Shown here: piece by piece, positions 53,789 through 63,180 of the stretch | Layout of the letters: every line of letters begins with the position of its first letter | Numbering within the stretch: position 1 is the first letter of the stretch | Assembly (NCBI GenBank): GCA_964643355.1 | Contig: CAZXPW010000006.1 | Location: 1 to 64,000, forward strand | DNA length: 64,000 bases | From: FEN-1350 sp964643355 | Lineage (GTDB): Bacteria > Planctomycetota > Phycisphaerae > Sedimentisphaerales > Anaerohalosphaeraceae | Direction: 5' to 3' | Translations under genes and position numbers: made by a program | Notes under the pieces: generated by a model | Databases searched by the model: none | Seen by the model: only the letters and a program-made list of their open reading frames with translations | What the model was told of the DNA's origin: nothing

Positions 53789-53797
53789 CCCTTCACT

Positions 53798-54520
53798 TCA
53801 AGACTGATGGAAGATTTTATCGGAAGATTTGAAAGATGGATTCAGTAAATCCCTCATGGGGCAATATTCATCTATCGGGATACAAGCCCTTTTCCGAAAC
53901 TCTATCCCAAAGACAGGTCTGCCTTCTTTCCGGTACTTTTGTTCGTAATTGGTCCCCACAATTTGCCCAAACGGGGTTCCCGGCAGAGGAAATAAATCCG
54001 AGAATTCCCAATAAAAACCGCTATTTTGAAACAAATAGCAGGAAGATTCAAAGTAATTTGCGTCGTCTGTCACAAAACGAACAGAACCACCTGTGATCAG
54101 ACATTTATATAGGGCAGGAATATTGCTTTCAGATAAAAACCTTCTCTTATGGTGGCGAGTTTTTGGCCAAGGATCCGGAAAATAGACATGGAAACAACTG
54201 ATGCTTGAATCCGGAATACGATTGGAGATAAAATCTTTTGCATCCGCTCGGACCATTCGGATATTGTTTATTGCCCTCCTACCAAATCGGTCTATACAAA
54301 AACGATAATATTTTTTTGCCCATTCGACACCAATATAGTTAATATGGGGGTTTTGTAAGGCCTGTGAAAGAAGAAAAGAGCCCTTTCCACTCCCGATTTC
54401 TATATGGACAACTCCCGGGCGTCCGAAAATAACATTAAAATCTATCTTCCCATCCAGTCTATCCGGATCCACTGGTATCGTTGGATATATTTCCTCGGGT
54501 TGTTTTGCCGTTGTTTTCAA
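53798..54520 (-). CDS. trmB: tRNA (guanine-N7-)-methyltransferase
   Basis: 240 residues. SAM-binding VVHIEIGSGKGSFLL, GVEWAKKYYRF, the catalytic segment FHVYFPDPWPKTRHHKRRFL, SVRFVTDDANYFESS and the closing TNYEQKYRKEGRPVFGIEFR are all diagnostic. It methylates G46 of tRNA in the variable loop. There is no ATG: the reading frame opens at a TGA (54551-54553) and the first start is TTG 54520, with a weak GGATT upstream. The gene is visibly A/T-richer than its neighbours, with runs such as AAAAATATTATCG, which may mark transfer. Confidence 0.93.
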   Translation of the reverse strand: MKTTAKQPEEIYPTIPVDPDRLDGKIDFNVIFGRPGVVHIEIGSGKGSFLLSQALQNPHINYIGVEWAKKYYRFCIDRFGRRAINNIRMVRADAKDFISNRIPDSSISCFHVYFPDPWPKTRHHKRRFLSESNIPALYKCLITGGSVRFVTDDANYFESSCYLFQNSGFYWEFSDLFPLPGTPFGQIVGTNYEQKYRKEGRPVFGIEFRKRACIPIDEYCPMRDLLNPSFKSSDKIFHQS

Positions 54521-54789
54521 CTTGAATCCAATTCCGAAGGATAGAACGATTCACTAACCATCATTATTCCTTGATTTGAATAAGGAAATAGAGTTAGAGA
54601 ATCGGTCCAATCCGTCACTCTACTAAGGACATCGAAGGTAAGCTTATTACGCATTCAAAAACTGTTTTATACGACATGAAGCTCATAAAGTCAAGACCGC
54701 TTTGGATCGATAGGGAATCTGGAGAACCGTCGTTCCGGAAGATCGTACCAGAAACAACGGAAAACCAGGAAGAAAGTGAGAGGCCAACC

Positions 54790-55482
54790 ATGATCCGGCC
54801 GATTCTTACACTTCGACGCAAGCGGATATTGATAGATATCGACACACAGAATGACCTGTTCGTGAGTTCAGGAAAGGCATGCGTGCCCAACCATCGGCGT
54901 ATTCTGGCCAATATTCGCCGGGTCATTGCCTGGTCCCGGTTAAAAAATGTCCGGATGATTTCAACCATCCGGAATTGTCCGGTTGGAAATCCGGATTCAT
55001 GCGCGTGCGTTCCTGGGACCGAGGGCCATAAAAAGATCCGCTATACGCTCCGTCACCGAAATATCGCATTCCCCGCTGATGGGTGTACCGATTTGCCTCG
55101 CGATTTGCTCCGCCAGTACGACCAGGTAATCGTCGCCAAGCGGTGCATCGATCCCTTCGACGAACCCCGAGCGGATCGGATCCTCAGCGAAGTAAAGGCC
55201 ACCGAATTTATCCTCTTCGGCGCTACCGTTGAAGAAGCCATCAAAGCGACGGCTCTTGGGTTATTGGCCCGGAGAAAGTTTGTCACGGTTTTGATTGATG
55301 CGGTGGGTTATCACGACCGCGGCGCGGCGGAAGTGGCCCTTCGTCAAATCGAAGCCAAAGGCGCGATGCTCGCCGAGACCCGGTCTCTCCTGGGCAGTTC
55401 CCATCTGCATCAGATCGGCGTATGCAATTGCAAATTGTGCCGAGCAGACCTTCCCATAGCCCCGCTGGAACTGAGCATTTAG
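54790..55482 (+). CDS. Isochorismatase/cysteine-hydrolase-fold protein lacking the catalytic cysteine
   Basis: 230 residues. The fold is recognised from ILIDIDTQNDLF (Asp 18), QVIVAKRCIDPF (Lys 117) and ILFGATVEEAIKATALGLLA. In active isochorismatase-type hydrolases the last motif carries the nucleophilic Cys (GVxTxxCVxAT); here that position is A150. The N-terminal Asp and the Lys are kept. It may be inactive, structural, or use C119, which lies near Lys 117. The ATG at 54790 has GAGAGG at good spacing; an upstream ATG at 54676 adds a poorly conserved tail. Its stop overlaps the RND gene's stop by 4 nt, tail to tail. Confidence 0.72.
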   Translation: MIRPILTLRRKRILIDIDTQNDLFVSSGKACVPNHRRILANIRRVIAWSRLKNVRMISTIRNCPVGNPDSCACVPGTEGHKKIRYTLRHRNIAFPADGCTDLPRDLLRQYDQVIVAKRCIDPFDEPRADRILSEVKATEFILFGATVEEAIKATALGLLARRKFVTVLIDAVGYHDRGAAEVALRQIEAKGAMLAETRSLLGSSHLHQIGVCNCKLCRADLPIAPLELSI

Positions 55483-58400
55483 CTTTTGTCGTTTTCGGAT
55501 TCCGTTATTGGCGAAGGCCGGCTTCCATGATTGCCCCGGCGCGTAAACAGATCATAAAGAATCGGCATCGCCAGCAGCGTCAGAATCCCGGAGATCAGAA
55601 TTCCGCCCACGGAGGCAATACCGACATCGTTTCTCAGTTCGGCACCGATTCCTTTGCCCACGGCCAACGGCCACATCCCAAAAATCGCCGCCAGGGTGAT
55701 CATTACAATCGGCCGGAATTCATCCACGGCGGCCTCGATCATCGCCTGATGCGGAGAAACGCCCTGAGCCACCAGGACATTTCTCTGGTCGGTGATCAGA
55801 ATCGCGTTGTTCACGACGATTCCCGTCATCATAATCAGCGCCATTAACACAAATAATGAAATACTGAAACCGGTCAGATACAAGGCCCACATCACACCAA
55901 TCAACGCCAGCGGGACCGTGAGCAGAATCAACCAGGGTTGGCGGAATGATTCCAGCAATGCCGCCAGCATCAGATAGACCAGAAGGATCGCGATCATTCC
56001 CGCTTCGCCGAACGCGATCTGGGCCTCCGCCATAACTTCGTACGCCCCAAGGAATTGATAACGATACCCGGGGGGCAGATTGGCTTTGCGATCAATGGCC
56101 TGGCTCAATTGATCCACCGCCTTGCCCAGCGGCAGCGAACTTTCGATATTGGCCAGCAATTTCGAGATTCTCTGTTTATCCATTCGCGTGATTTGAACCG
56201 GAGCCAGCCGATGTTCGATGGTTCCCAAGCCCGACAGCAGCATGGGCTTACCGGGCAAACCCGGAAACAGGAACTGTTCGACCTGGTCTTTTCCCGGCCG
56301 TTCTTCTAGTTCGACGACAATATCATAATTCCTGGCCCCCATCTTGAATGTCCCGGCATCCAGTCCTTCCAGATTTCCACGAAGCGTCAGACCGATCGCC
56401 ATTGCCGGAACCCCCAGATCCGCCAGAACCGGACGCTGCGGCGTCACGCGGATCTCCGGTTTTCCGACGCGGACGGTGGTATCCCAGTCCCGCAATCCGG
56501 GAATTTCCGAGGCCAGCGTCTGACCGGTCAGAGCCAAACGATCCAATTGGCCAAGATCATCCCCCGATATGGCCATTTCGATATCGGAACCCTGCCCCCC
56601 GATGAAATCGGGCAATGCAACCGTGACAATGCATTCCGGAAGATGGCTGACCCGATCGCGGACCTCGGTCATCAGTTCGTCAATCGTCAGGGCCCGCTGG
56701 TCTCGATCGGAAAACCGCAGCAGTATCTGCGACAGATACACGCCTTCGGAAGATTGACCGATGATGCCTTCCACTTTTCCGATAGTCGATAGAATGTGTT
56801 TGAGTTCGGGCAGATCCCGTAATCGGTTTTCGACCTGCCGGACTCGCCCGACCGTATTGTCCAGATCGTATCGAGTGGGATACTCGAGTTTAACCAGAAT
56901 CTGGCCGCTGTCGGTGTTGTTGAAAAACCCAAAGCCCACTTTGGACCCCAGGGACATCGAATACATAAACAGCAGGACGGTCCCGACAATCACCAACATC
57001 GCCGCCCATCGTCGCCGTTCGTTAAATTCCAGGACCGCCCTGAGGCCGGCGCAGACTTGTGCAAACATCCGGTTCCAAGTGCGCTCCAGCCACGGCAGGA
57101 TTCCCCTGGCATTCGGATTTCGGGGTTTCAGGAGCCATGAACACATCATCGGAGTCAATGTAAACGAAATAAACAGCGACACCGCCGTCATCAAGACCAT
57201 TGTCCAGGCAAGAGGACTCAGGAATTTCCCGATGATGCTGCCCATATTGGCCAACGGAAACAACACCACGATGTTCGTTCCGGCGCTGCCGACGACCGCA
57301 ATAACCGACTCGGTGGCGCCCAGGCGAGCGGCCTTTTTGGGATCGCCGGTCTCGTTAAGCCGTTTGACAATGGCTTCCATGACCACGATGGAGTTTGTCA
57401 CCAACACTCCGATCGACAATCCGATTGACAGAAGCGTTGAGGTATTCAGGGTATACCCGCACAATTGCATCAGGAACAGGCCAATCACAATCGTCAGGGG
57501 CATCGTCACACAGACCACCAGCGTCGCCCGAACATTGTACAAAAACAGAAAGAGAATCAGGGCCGTCAACAGAACCCCTTGACGGATATCTTTCCAGGCG
57601 CTGGACACGGTCGACTCGATATATCGGCCGTCATCATAGATCCAGGTCAGGTCCATCCCTCCGGGCAATTGCTCGCGAATCTTGTCCATGGCAGTCCGGA
57701 CCCGTCGAACGACTTCAACGGCATTGGCCTCGGCTTTTTTAACAACCCGAATGGAGATACAGGGCTTTCCGTCGATAAAGGCCTTTTGGCGAATTTCCTT
57801 GGTGGTCATCTCCACACGGCCGATATCCCGGAGATAACAGCGGCTGCCATTGTCATTGGCCACTTCCAAACCGTTCATCTCGGCGACGGCAGCAAAGTCC
57901 GCATCGAACTTGACGGAATACTCGATACCCTGTTGCCGCACACGGCCGGACGGGATGATCCGGATATTCTGCTGCACGGCTCGAACGACATCGGTACTGG
58001 ACAGGCTCCGCTCGGCCAGCTTGTCGCGGTCGAGCAAGATATGAACCTCTCGTTCCGCCCCGCCGATCAGCTCGACATCCGCCACGCCGCCGATCACCGT
58101 CAGTCGATCGCGAAGGGTATTGTTGGCATAGTCGTACAGCTCGTCCAGCGGCAGATCTCCGCCCAGCGCCAGATAAACAATGGGCTTTGCGTTGAGATCA
58201 AATTTCATAATAACCGGATCTTCGGCATCCTCGGGCAGGTCGGCTTTGATCATATCCAGTTTTTCGCGGACATCCGTGGCGGCGATATCCACATTGACAT
58301 CTAAATGAAATTCAAGAAAGGTCTGACAGACATTTTCCATGCAGGCGGAATTGACATGCTTTAGGCCGTCAATGGTAACGATCTTGTCCTCGATCCGCTT

Positions 58401-58592
58401 GGCGATATCCGTCTCGATCTGTTCGGGACTGGCGCCGGGATACACGGTCACCACCGTGATAAACGGAACATCCATGCGGGGCATCAGTTCCAATCCCATT
58501 TTACGATATGCGTTGATCCCCAACAGGGCCAGTCCGATCAACAGACAACTCATCGCAATCGGTCGGCGAATGGCGGCGTCCGACAAAAACAT
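55479..58592 (-). CDS. RND-family (HAE1) efflux pump inner-membrane subunit with altered proton-relay residues
   Basis: 1037 residues, about AcrB length, with 12 predicted membrane helices and two large periplasmic loops. YPGASPEQIETDI and PLTIVIGLFL are family signatures. In AcrB the proton relay is D407/D408 in TM4 and K940 in TM10. The aligned TM4 reads GLSIGVLVTNSIVVMEA (T399/N400) and TM10 reads TGIVVNNAILITD (N928/N929), so all three charges are lost. Asparagines in TM10 are common in one HAE1 branch; the loss of both TM4 aspartates is not. It starts by overlapping the adaptor stop (TGATG), ensuring coupled translation. Third gene of the efflux operon. Confidence 0.9.
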   Translation of the reverse strand: MFLSDAAIRRPIAMSCLLIGLALLGINAYRKMGLELMPRMDVPFITVVTVYPGASPEQIETDIAKRIEDKIVTIDGLKHVNSACMENVCQTFLEFHLDVNVDIAATDVREKLDMIKADLPEDAEDPVIMKFDLNAKPIVYLALGGDLPLDELYDYANNTLRDRLTVIGGVADVELIGGAEREVHILLDRDKLAERSLSSTDVVRAVQQNIRIIPSGRVRQQGIEYSVKFDADFAAVAEMNGLEVANDNGSRCYLRDIGRVEMTTKEIRQKAFIDGKPCISIRVVKKAEANAVEVVRRVRTAMDKIREQLPGGMDLTWIYDDGRYIESTVSSAWKDIRQGVLLTALILFLFLYNVRATLVVCVTMPLTIVIGLFLMQLCGYTLNTSTLLSIGLSIGVLVTNSIVVMEAIVKRLNETGDPKKAARLGATESVIAVVGSAGTNIVVLFPLANMGSIIGKFLSPLAWTMVLMTAVSLFISFTLTPMMCSWLLKPRNPNARGILPWLERTWNRMFAQVCAGLRAVLEFNERRRWAAMLVIVGTVLLFMYSMSLGSKVGFGFFNNTDSGQILVKLEYPTRYDLDNTVGRVRQVENRLRDLPELKHILSTIGKVEGIIGQSSEGVYLSQILLRFSDRDQRALTIDELMTEVRDRVSHLPECIVTVALPDFIGGQGSDIEMAISGDDLGQLDRLALTGQTLASEIPGLRDWDTTVRVGKPEIRVTPQRPVLADLGVPAMAIGLTLRGNLEGLDAGTFKMGARNYDIVVELEERPGKDQVEQFLFPGLPGKPMLLSGLGTIEHRLAPVQITRMDKQRISKLLANIESSLPLGKAVDQLSQAIDRKANLPPGYRYQFLGAYEVMAEAQIAFGEAGMIAILLVYLMLAALLESFRQPWLILLTVPLALIGVMWALYLTGFSISLFVLMALIMMTGIVVNNAILITDQRNVLVAQGVSPHQAMIEAAVDEFRPIVMITLAAIFGMWPLAVGKGIGAELRNDVGIASVGGILISGILTLLAMPILYDLFTRRGNHGSRPSPITESENDKS

Positions 58593-59845
58593 CAGAGACC
58601 CTCCGTCTGCACAATCACGGGGGTCCCGTCATTCAGCAAATATTGACCCATCGTCACCACCGGCGTTTTGTCGTGTACATCGCCCCGTTTGATTTCGGTC
58701 CATCCCTCGGTCTCGATCCCCGGCTCGACTTCCACCATCCGCGCCCGATTCTCCTGAATGACAAAGACAACGCTTGTGTCTCCGCGCTTTTGGAGAGCCA
58801 GTGTCGGAACGCCAATCGTTTTCCGGCTTTCCAGCACAACCGAGATCCCGGCCATGGCCCCCGGAACCACCTCGGACGGGGGATCTTTGAGAAGGGCCTT
58901 GATTTCGAAGGTTCGCAGCTTGGGTTGGATTGTCGGGCTCTTATACGAAATGGGAATCAAACCTACATCGGCAGACGAAACCGTGATCTTCATGGGTGTC
59001 TGCCCAAGAACAATCCGCGGATAGTAATGGGATGGGATCATCGCCGAGACTTCGACCAGCGAGGGATCTTCAATCCGGAAGACCGGTTGGCCGGGAGACC
59101 CCATCTCTCCGGGTTCGAGCATTTTCATGCTGATACGCCCGCTGATCGGGGCATAGATCACCGAATCGGCGAGGTCTTTTTGGGAGATCGCCAAGGCAAC
59201 CTCTGCCTGTTTTTGCCGTTCGTTCATCAGATCCACTTGCGCTTCGGCCACTCGAAGCATGGCCTGCGTTTGCCGGAAGCGCGATTGCTGTTGTTCGAAA
59301 GCATCCGGAGTAACGGCCTTCTGTTCGAGCAGCCGTTCAAACCGGCGATAGTCCAATTCGGCCTTTTCAAAGTCGGCCCTACTTCGCTCCAGGCCGGCCA
59401 CCGCTTCCCGCTGAGCACACCGCGCAACGGCCAGGTCCAGCGTCTGGAGTTGTACGGCTTTTTCGATCTTCAGGGAATCGGTTGCGAAAAGCCGGGTTTG
59501 ACCGGCAACCACCGTATCGCCTTCATCGACGAACAGAGATTCGACGACTCCGGGGATTCGGGGGGAGACCATCGCCGTGTTTTTCGCTTCGACCGTGCCC
59601 TGAACCTCGATTCGTTGTTCAAACAGCCGAATTTGGGCGCTCGTGGTCGCCACGGGGACTTTGGATCGCGATTGTCCCGACGGCGACGAAGTTGCCTGGT
59701 TTTCCGAGACGGAACCGGAAGCCAAAACCGCCGAAGAGGGCCGAAATTTCCAGGCCGTCCCCGCGGCCACCACGGCCAACAGGGCAACCGCCGCAATTCC
59801 AATGGTTTTCCATTTGTGTTGTTTGTTCTTCGGTTTGGTATTCAT
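58592..59845 (-). CDS. RND efflux periplasmic adaptor (membrane-fusion protein)
   Basis: 417 residues. One N-terminal membrane anchor (IGIAAVALLAVVAAGTAW), then the barrel-sandwich half VSPRIPGVVESLFVDEGDTV, a long coiled-coil hairpin (about 120-220, rich in A/E/Q/R, e.g. AVTPDAFEQQQSRFRQ), and the returning half VIYAPISGRISMKMLEPGEM. The beta-barrel and membrane-proximal parts follow. It bridges the RND pump and the outer-membrane channel. The ATG at 59845 overlaps the preceding stop as ATGA, which decides against the longer frame reading to 60022. Confidence 0.9.
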   Translation of the reverse strand: MNTKPKNKQHKWKTIGIAAVALLAVVAAGTAWKFRPSSAVLASGSVSENQATSSPSGQSRSKVPVATTSAQIRLFEQRIEVQGTVEAKNTAMVSPRIPGVVESLFVDEGDTVVAGQTRLFATDSLKIEKAVQLQTLDLAVARCAQREAVAGLERSRADFEKAELDYRRFERLLEQKAVTPDAFEQQQSRFRQTQAMLRVAEAQVDLMNERQKQAEVALAISQKDLADSVIYAPISGRISMKMLEPGEMGSPGQPVFRIEDPSLVEVSAMIPSHYYPRIVLGQTPMKITVSSADVGLIPISYKSPTIQPKLRTFEIKALLKDPPSEVVPGAMAGISVVLESRKTIGVPTLALQKRGDTSVVFVIQENRARMVEVEPGIETEGWTEIKRGDVHDKTPVVTMGQYLLNDGTPVIVQTEGL

Positions 59846-61242
59846 AACGAACTCGTTTCTGGATTTTCGGTATGATCGACCGGCGAAAGTCCCATTGTCT
59901 GCCGCAATGCGGCTACGCCGACTTGATATTGGTATTCCGCCATTAAAAGCCCCATTTGCGCCTGATCCAATCGGGATTGGATTGACAGCAATTCGCTTGC
60001 ATGAACCAGTCCTTCCTTCCATCGGGACTGCGTTTCCTCAAACTGACCGCGAACAGCGGCCAGATTCTTTTCCGCCAACACCCGATTGTTTTGCGTCGAT
60101 TGCAGGTTGGTCTGGGCCTTGAGCACTTCGACCATCATCGACAGAGTCTGCTGCTCCCGTTGGAGGAAGGCCTTTTCCCGGCCTTTTTTCGCCGCTTCGT
60201 AGTCACTGATATTGGCAAATCCATTGAAAACGGAAATCGCTCCTGAAATCCCCGCCGTCCAATATCGCGGGGTATCCAACATCGAATCCGAAGTCGTGGT
60301 CTGCGTGGCAAATCCGAACAGCCGCGGCAGGAATGCCGAGATTGCGAGTTTGACCTTCTCTTCCTCGATCGCAACCGCGCGATCGGCAATCGCCAGTTGA
60401 GGATGGAGCAGGAGGGCCTGATAGATCAAATCCTCAACGGAACCCTGAGGGGCCGGATTGGAAGCGGCCGATCCCAGAGTGATTTCCGCCACCGGCGACA
60501 GCCCCATGGCCAACAATAGATCCGCTTTGGCCTGTCGCAGGGTAATGCGAGTTTCGTCCAGGTCGTTTCGACGCGCCTGGACCAGAACCGCGGCTTCATC
60601 GGCCTGCCAGGGACTCAGTATTCCCTCCCGTGAAAATTCCCGAAGATTTTGTTCCAGCGATTCGGCCGCGGAAAGCTGGCTTTCCAGGGCTTTCTCCGAT
60701 TCCTGAAGGGACAGACAATAATAGTATTGCCCGGTCACCTGCAACAGGATCATCTGGCGCGTATAGTCGCGAACGAGATCGGCGATTTCTTCGCCTCGTG
60801 CATACATTGAATATAAAAACCAGGTGGAAGGATCAAAGATCGCGGCCTGGATGTTCCAAGTCATTTCGCGGACGCGTTTGTCGTGCATGGCCAGCGACAT
60901 GTTTCCGAACTTCATCAAGGGGTTGGGATCCCATGCCACATAATTATACTTGAATTGAACAGATGGCAGAAAGTACGAGAAACTGACCTGACGATTCAAC
61001 TGCGCGATTCTCCGGTCGATCTCGGCGGCTTTCAAGTCCAGATTATTCCGCAGGGCATAACGAATACAATCCTCAAGAGAGAACACTGGCGTTTCGGTCT
61101 TGGCCGCTTCCGTTCGTTGATCCAATTGCCGTCTGAACTCCTCGGCTTGTTGAAGGCGAACCGTACCTCCTTCAAAGTCCGCACATCCGAACAGCCACAC
61201 CATCCAGAAGATGCCCGTCCACAGGCGGATTTTATTGCACAT
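59842..61242 (-). CDS. TolC-family outer-membrane efflux lipoprotein
   Basis: 466 residues. Lipobox in MVWLFGCADF. The body has the two outer-membrane-efflux repeats, each with long amphipathic helices: SLEDCIRYALRNNLDLKAAE, LLQVTGQYYYCLSLQESEKA, then SVEDLIYQALLLHPQLAIAD and the closing GVAALRQTMGLSP. It forms the outer exit duct of the pump. The start at 61242 lies inside the end of the TetR gene (11-bp overlap); the longer open frame up to 61302 is unlikely. Second gene of the operon. Confidence 0.9.
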   Translation of the reverse strand: MCNKIRLWTGIFWMVWLFGCADFEGGTVRLQQAEEFRRQLDQRTEAAKTETPVFSLEDCIRYALRNNLDLKAAEIDRRIAQLNRQVSFSYFLPSVQFKYNYVAWDPNPLMKFGNMSLAMHDKRVREMTWNIQAAIFDPSTWFLYSMYARGEEIADLVRDYTRQMILLQVTGQYYYCLSLQESEKALESQLSAAESLEQNLREFSREGILSPWQADEAAVLVQARRNDLDETRITLRQAKADLLLAMGLSPVAEITLGSAASNPAPQGSVEDLIYQALLLHPQLAIADRAVAIEEEKVKLAISAFLPRLFGFATQTTTSDSMLDTPRYWTAGISGAISVFNGFANISDYEAAKKGREKAFLQREQQTLSMMVEVLKAQTNLQSTQNNRVLAEKNLAAVRGQFEETQSRWKEGLVHASELLSIQSRLDQAQMGLLMAEYQYQVGVAALRQTMGLSPVDHTENPETSSL

Positions 61243-61870
61243 GTTCGTGCCCCCCCCACCCCATGCCGTTGAAAAAGAGCGATTCGATTGCGGGCAATCC
61301 ATGATCCATGGAGATCAATTGCGGATAACTAACCGCGGAAAAGGCCATCGATTCCAGCATGCCGCTTAAAGCCACCGCCACCGAAACGGCGTGACAGGGA
61401 CGGAAAATTTTTCGCTCAACCCCGGACTGAATCAGCGCCGTGAGCCGATCCTGGATATCCAGCCGCATCCGTTCGATTGTCTGATCCAACGAGGGAGCCA
61501 AAACCATGGACAGACGGTTAACCTCGGCCAGGTATAAACGAACGACTTCCTTATGCTGGACAAAAAGTTGCTGATGGGCTTGGATGAATCGGCGAATAAT
61601 CTGATCTTCCGTTTCCGGACTTTCGAGAATTGGAACCAGAAAATCCATAATTTTGCGGCTGCAATCCAAGATCATCTCGGCATAAAGGGCTTCTTTGCTG
61701 GGAAAGAAATTGTATAGAGTCCCCGTGGCAAACTCCGTCGTTTCCGCAATTTCCTGCATGGAAACATTATGAAACCCCTTTTCGGCAAATAATTTCTTTG
61801 CACCGGCCACAATTTCTTCTTTGTGCCGAAGCCGTTCGCGCTCTTTTCGAGATAATGAACCTGGGTCCAT
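61232..61870 (-). CDS. TetR/AcrR-family transcriptional regulator
   Basis: 212 residues. N-terminal HTH: EEIVAGAKKLFAEKGFHNVS, MQEIAETTEFATGTLYNFFP, SKEALYAEMI. The C-terminal ligand domain is helical and diverged. It leads the tolC-adaptor-RND operon, with an 11-bp overlap, so it almost certainly controls that operon and itself. A consensus-like promoter and paired direct repeats lie just upstream. Ligand unknown. Confidence 0.92.
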   Translation of the reverse strand: MDPGSLSRKERERLRHKEEIVAGAKKLFAEKGFHNVSMQEIAETTEFATGTLYNFFPSKEALYAEMILDCSRKIMDFLVPILESPETEDQIIRRFIQAHQQLFVQHKEVVRLYLAEVNRLSMVLAPSLDQTIERMRLDIQDRLTALIQSGVERKIFRPCHAVSVAVALSGMLESMAFSAVSYPQLISMDHGLPAIESLFFNGMGWGGHEHVQ

Positions 61871-61900
61871 GAATTCTCAATCCTAAAAATGAAGAACAAG

Positions 61901-61950
61901 TCATCATATGAACGAAAATTCATTATATGAATGCGAAATCTTGATATCAA
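61901..61950 (-). promoter_or_regulatory. Promoter with two operator-like repeats for the tetR-efflux operon
   Basis: On the minus strand TTGATA (61950-61945), a 17-bp spacer and TATAAT (61927-61922) form a near-perfect sigma70 promoter 52 bp before the TetR start. Plus-strand TCATCATATGAAC (61901-61913) and TCATTATATGAAT (61920-61932), 19 bp apart, overlap the start site and the -10 box; the second contains the inverted repeat ATTCAT-TAT-ATGAAT. This suits a TetR repressor site. Confidence 0.7.
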
Positions 61951-62001
61951 CATAAATTTCTGGAGGTCTCAATAAAGGGAAAAGTATTATGCAATCGGAA
62001 A

Positions 62002-62907
62002 TTATGAACCGATTTCTGCGTCCTGTGACGAAACCCTCGCGGAAGCTTTGGAAGCATCCACGGACGCATCGGGACGAACAATCAGGTTTTTCGCTTTTGG
62101 AAAAGTGAAACCATCCCGGCCTTCAACCAGCGCAGCCCCAAACTGAAGCATTGCATCATTGCCATCACGATCTACGGACACGGGGGGGATGAATAGATTG
62201 GCCAACGCGCCTTTGAGATTGCCCCAGAAACCTTCCTTTTCCTCCGCACCGATGACCGAAGCCACTTCGACGAGCATAGTCGGTTTGTCCTGAGGATCTG
62301 TTTTGCGAAAAACCAGGGTATTGACCCGCGCGACAAGTTGATCCGAACGATTGGCGTAATCGTATTGACCGTCTTTGGGTTTGATATTGTAAAGGCCGAT
62401 CGTGACGGGACTTTTATTGCCTCCTCGATTAAAATGGACTCGCACGGTCGAGACCTCGTTGCATCCTTTGACAATCCGGCCGGTCACCTCCACCGAACCA
62501 TACCCGCGGCCTTCCAGCTTGATATAATCCAGCATATTGGTCATCGGCTTTCCGGCTTTGGTTGATGATCGCCAGAATTCGATCAGGGCATTGGGCTCAT
62601 AGGTGCTGGTGTGGCTGCCGTCTCCCTGAAGATCGAATTCGCACACAACCCGGAAATCCTTGCGATTCATATCCCGCCGAAACGACAAAATTCTCGCACT
62701 TTGTTGATTATCCGGGCTGCTGACGCTATCGACCAGCGTAGGTGAAACCAGCGGGACAAAATACATCAGGGTCTCGGCGTTATTCGGGCTGGAAGCGGGG
62801 TCCGTCGCCAGATTGATGGTCGGTCCGACTGTTTCGGGGGTGGCAAATACCCACCCTCCACACCCGAGGGACACAATCCAAGCCGTCATTAAAAAACCGC
62901 ATTTCAC
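62002..62907 (-). CDS. Exported protein of unknown function
   Basis: 301 residues. The leader MKCGFLMTAWIVSLGCGGWV ends near VFATP. The rest is beta-rich with no family I recognise: ETLMYFVPLVSPTLVDSVSS, KDFRVVCEFDLQGDGSH, GRGYGSVEVTGRIVKGCNEV, VTIGLYNIKPKDGQYDY. The C-terminus (about 270-301) is Ala/Ser-rich. The start is a GTG at 62907 with GAGG about 9 nt upstream; no upstream ATG fits. It is transcribed in the same direction as the efflux operon but lies upstream of the operon promoter, so it is a separate unit. Confidence 0.6.
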   Translation of the reverse strand: MKCGFLMTAWIVSLGCGGWVFATPETVGPTINLATDPASSPNNAETLMYFVPLVSPTLVDSVSSPDNQQSARILSFRRDMNRKDFRVVCEFDLQGDGSHTSTYEPNALIEFWRSSTKAGKPMTNMLDYIKLEGRGYGSVEVTGRIVKGCNEVSTVRVHFNRGGNKSPVTIGLYNIKPKDGQYDYANRSDQLVARVNTLVFRKTDPQDKPTMLVEVASVIGAEEKEGFWGNLKGALANLFIPPVSVDRDGNDAMLQFGAALVEGRDGFTFPKAKNLIVRPDASVDASKASARVSSQDAEIGS

Positions 62908-63180
62908 TCGATCATTCCTCTAACCATCAGGCATCCTAACCCCCCGAACTTTCAGTCCCGAATGTTCCATCGGTACCAAAGGCGGTATTCTATCCAAGAA
63001 TGGTGGTTCTACCAACAGAAATCCAAATTGTTCGGAAGATTTTCCTTTCTACACTATCGGCCTACGATTTGAAATTGACTGAATATTCGTTTAAATTTTG
63101 CAAAAAAGGGAATTTTGATACCGAGAACGGGTTTTTTGATCTGGGACTTGAAAAAACGCGGGATCTTGTACAATAGCGGC

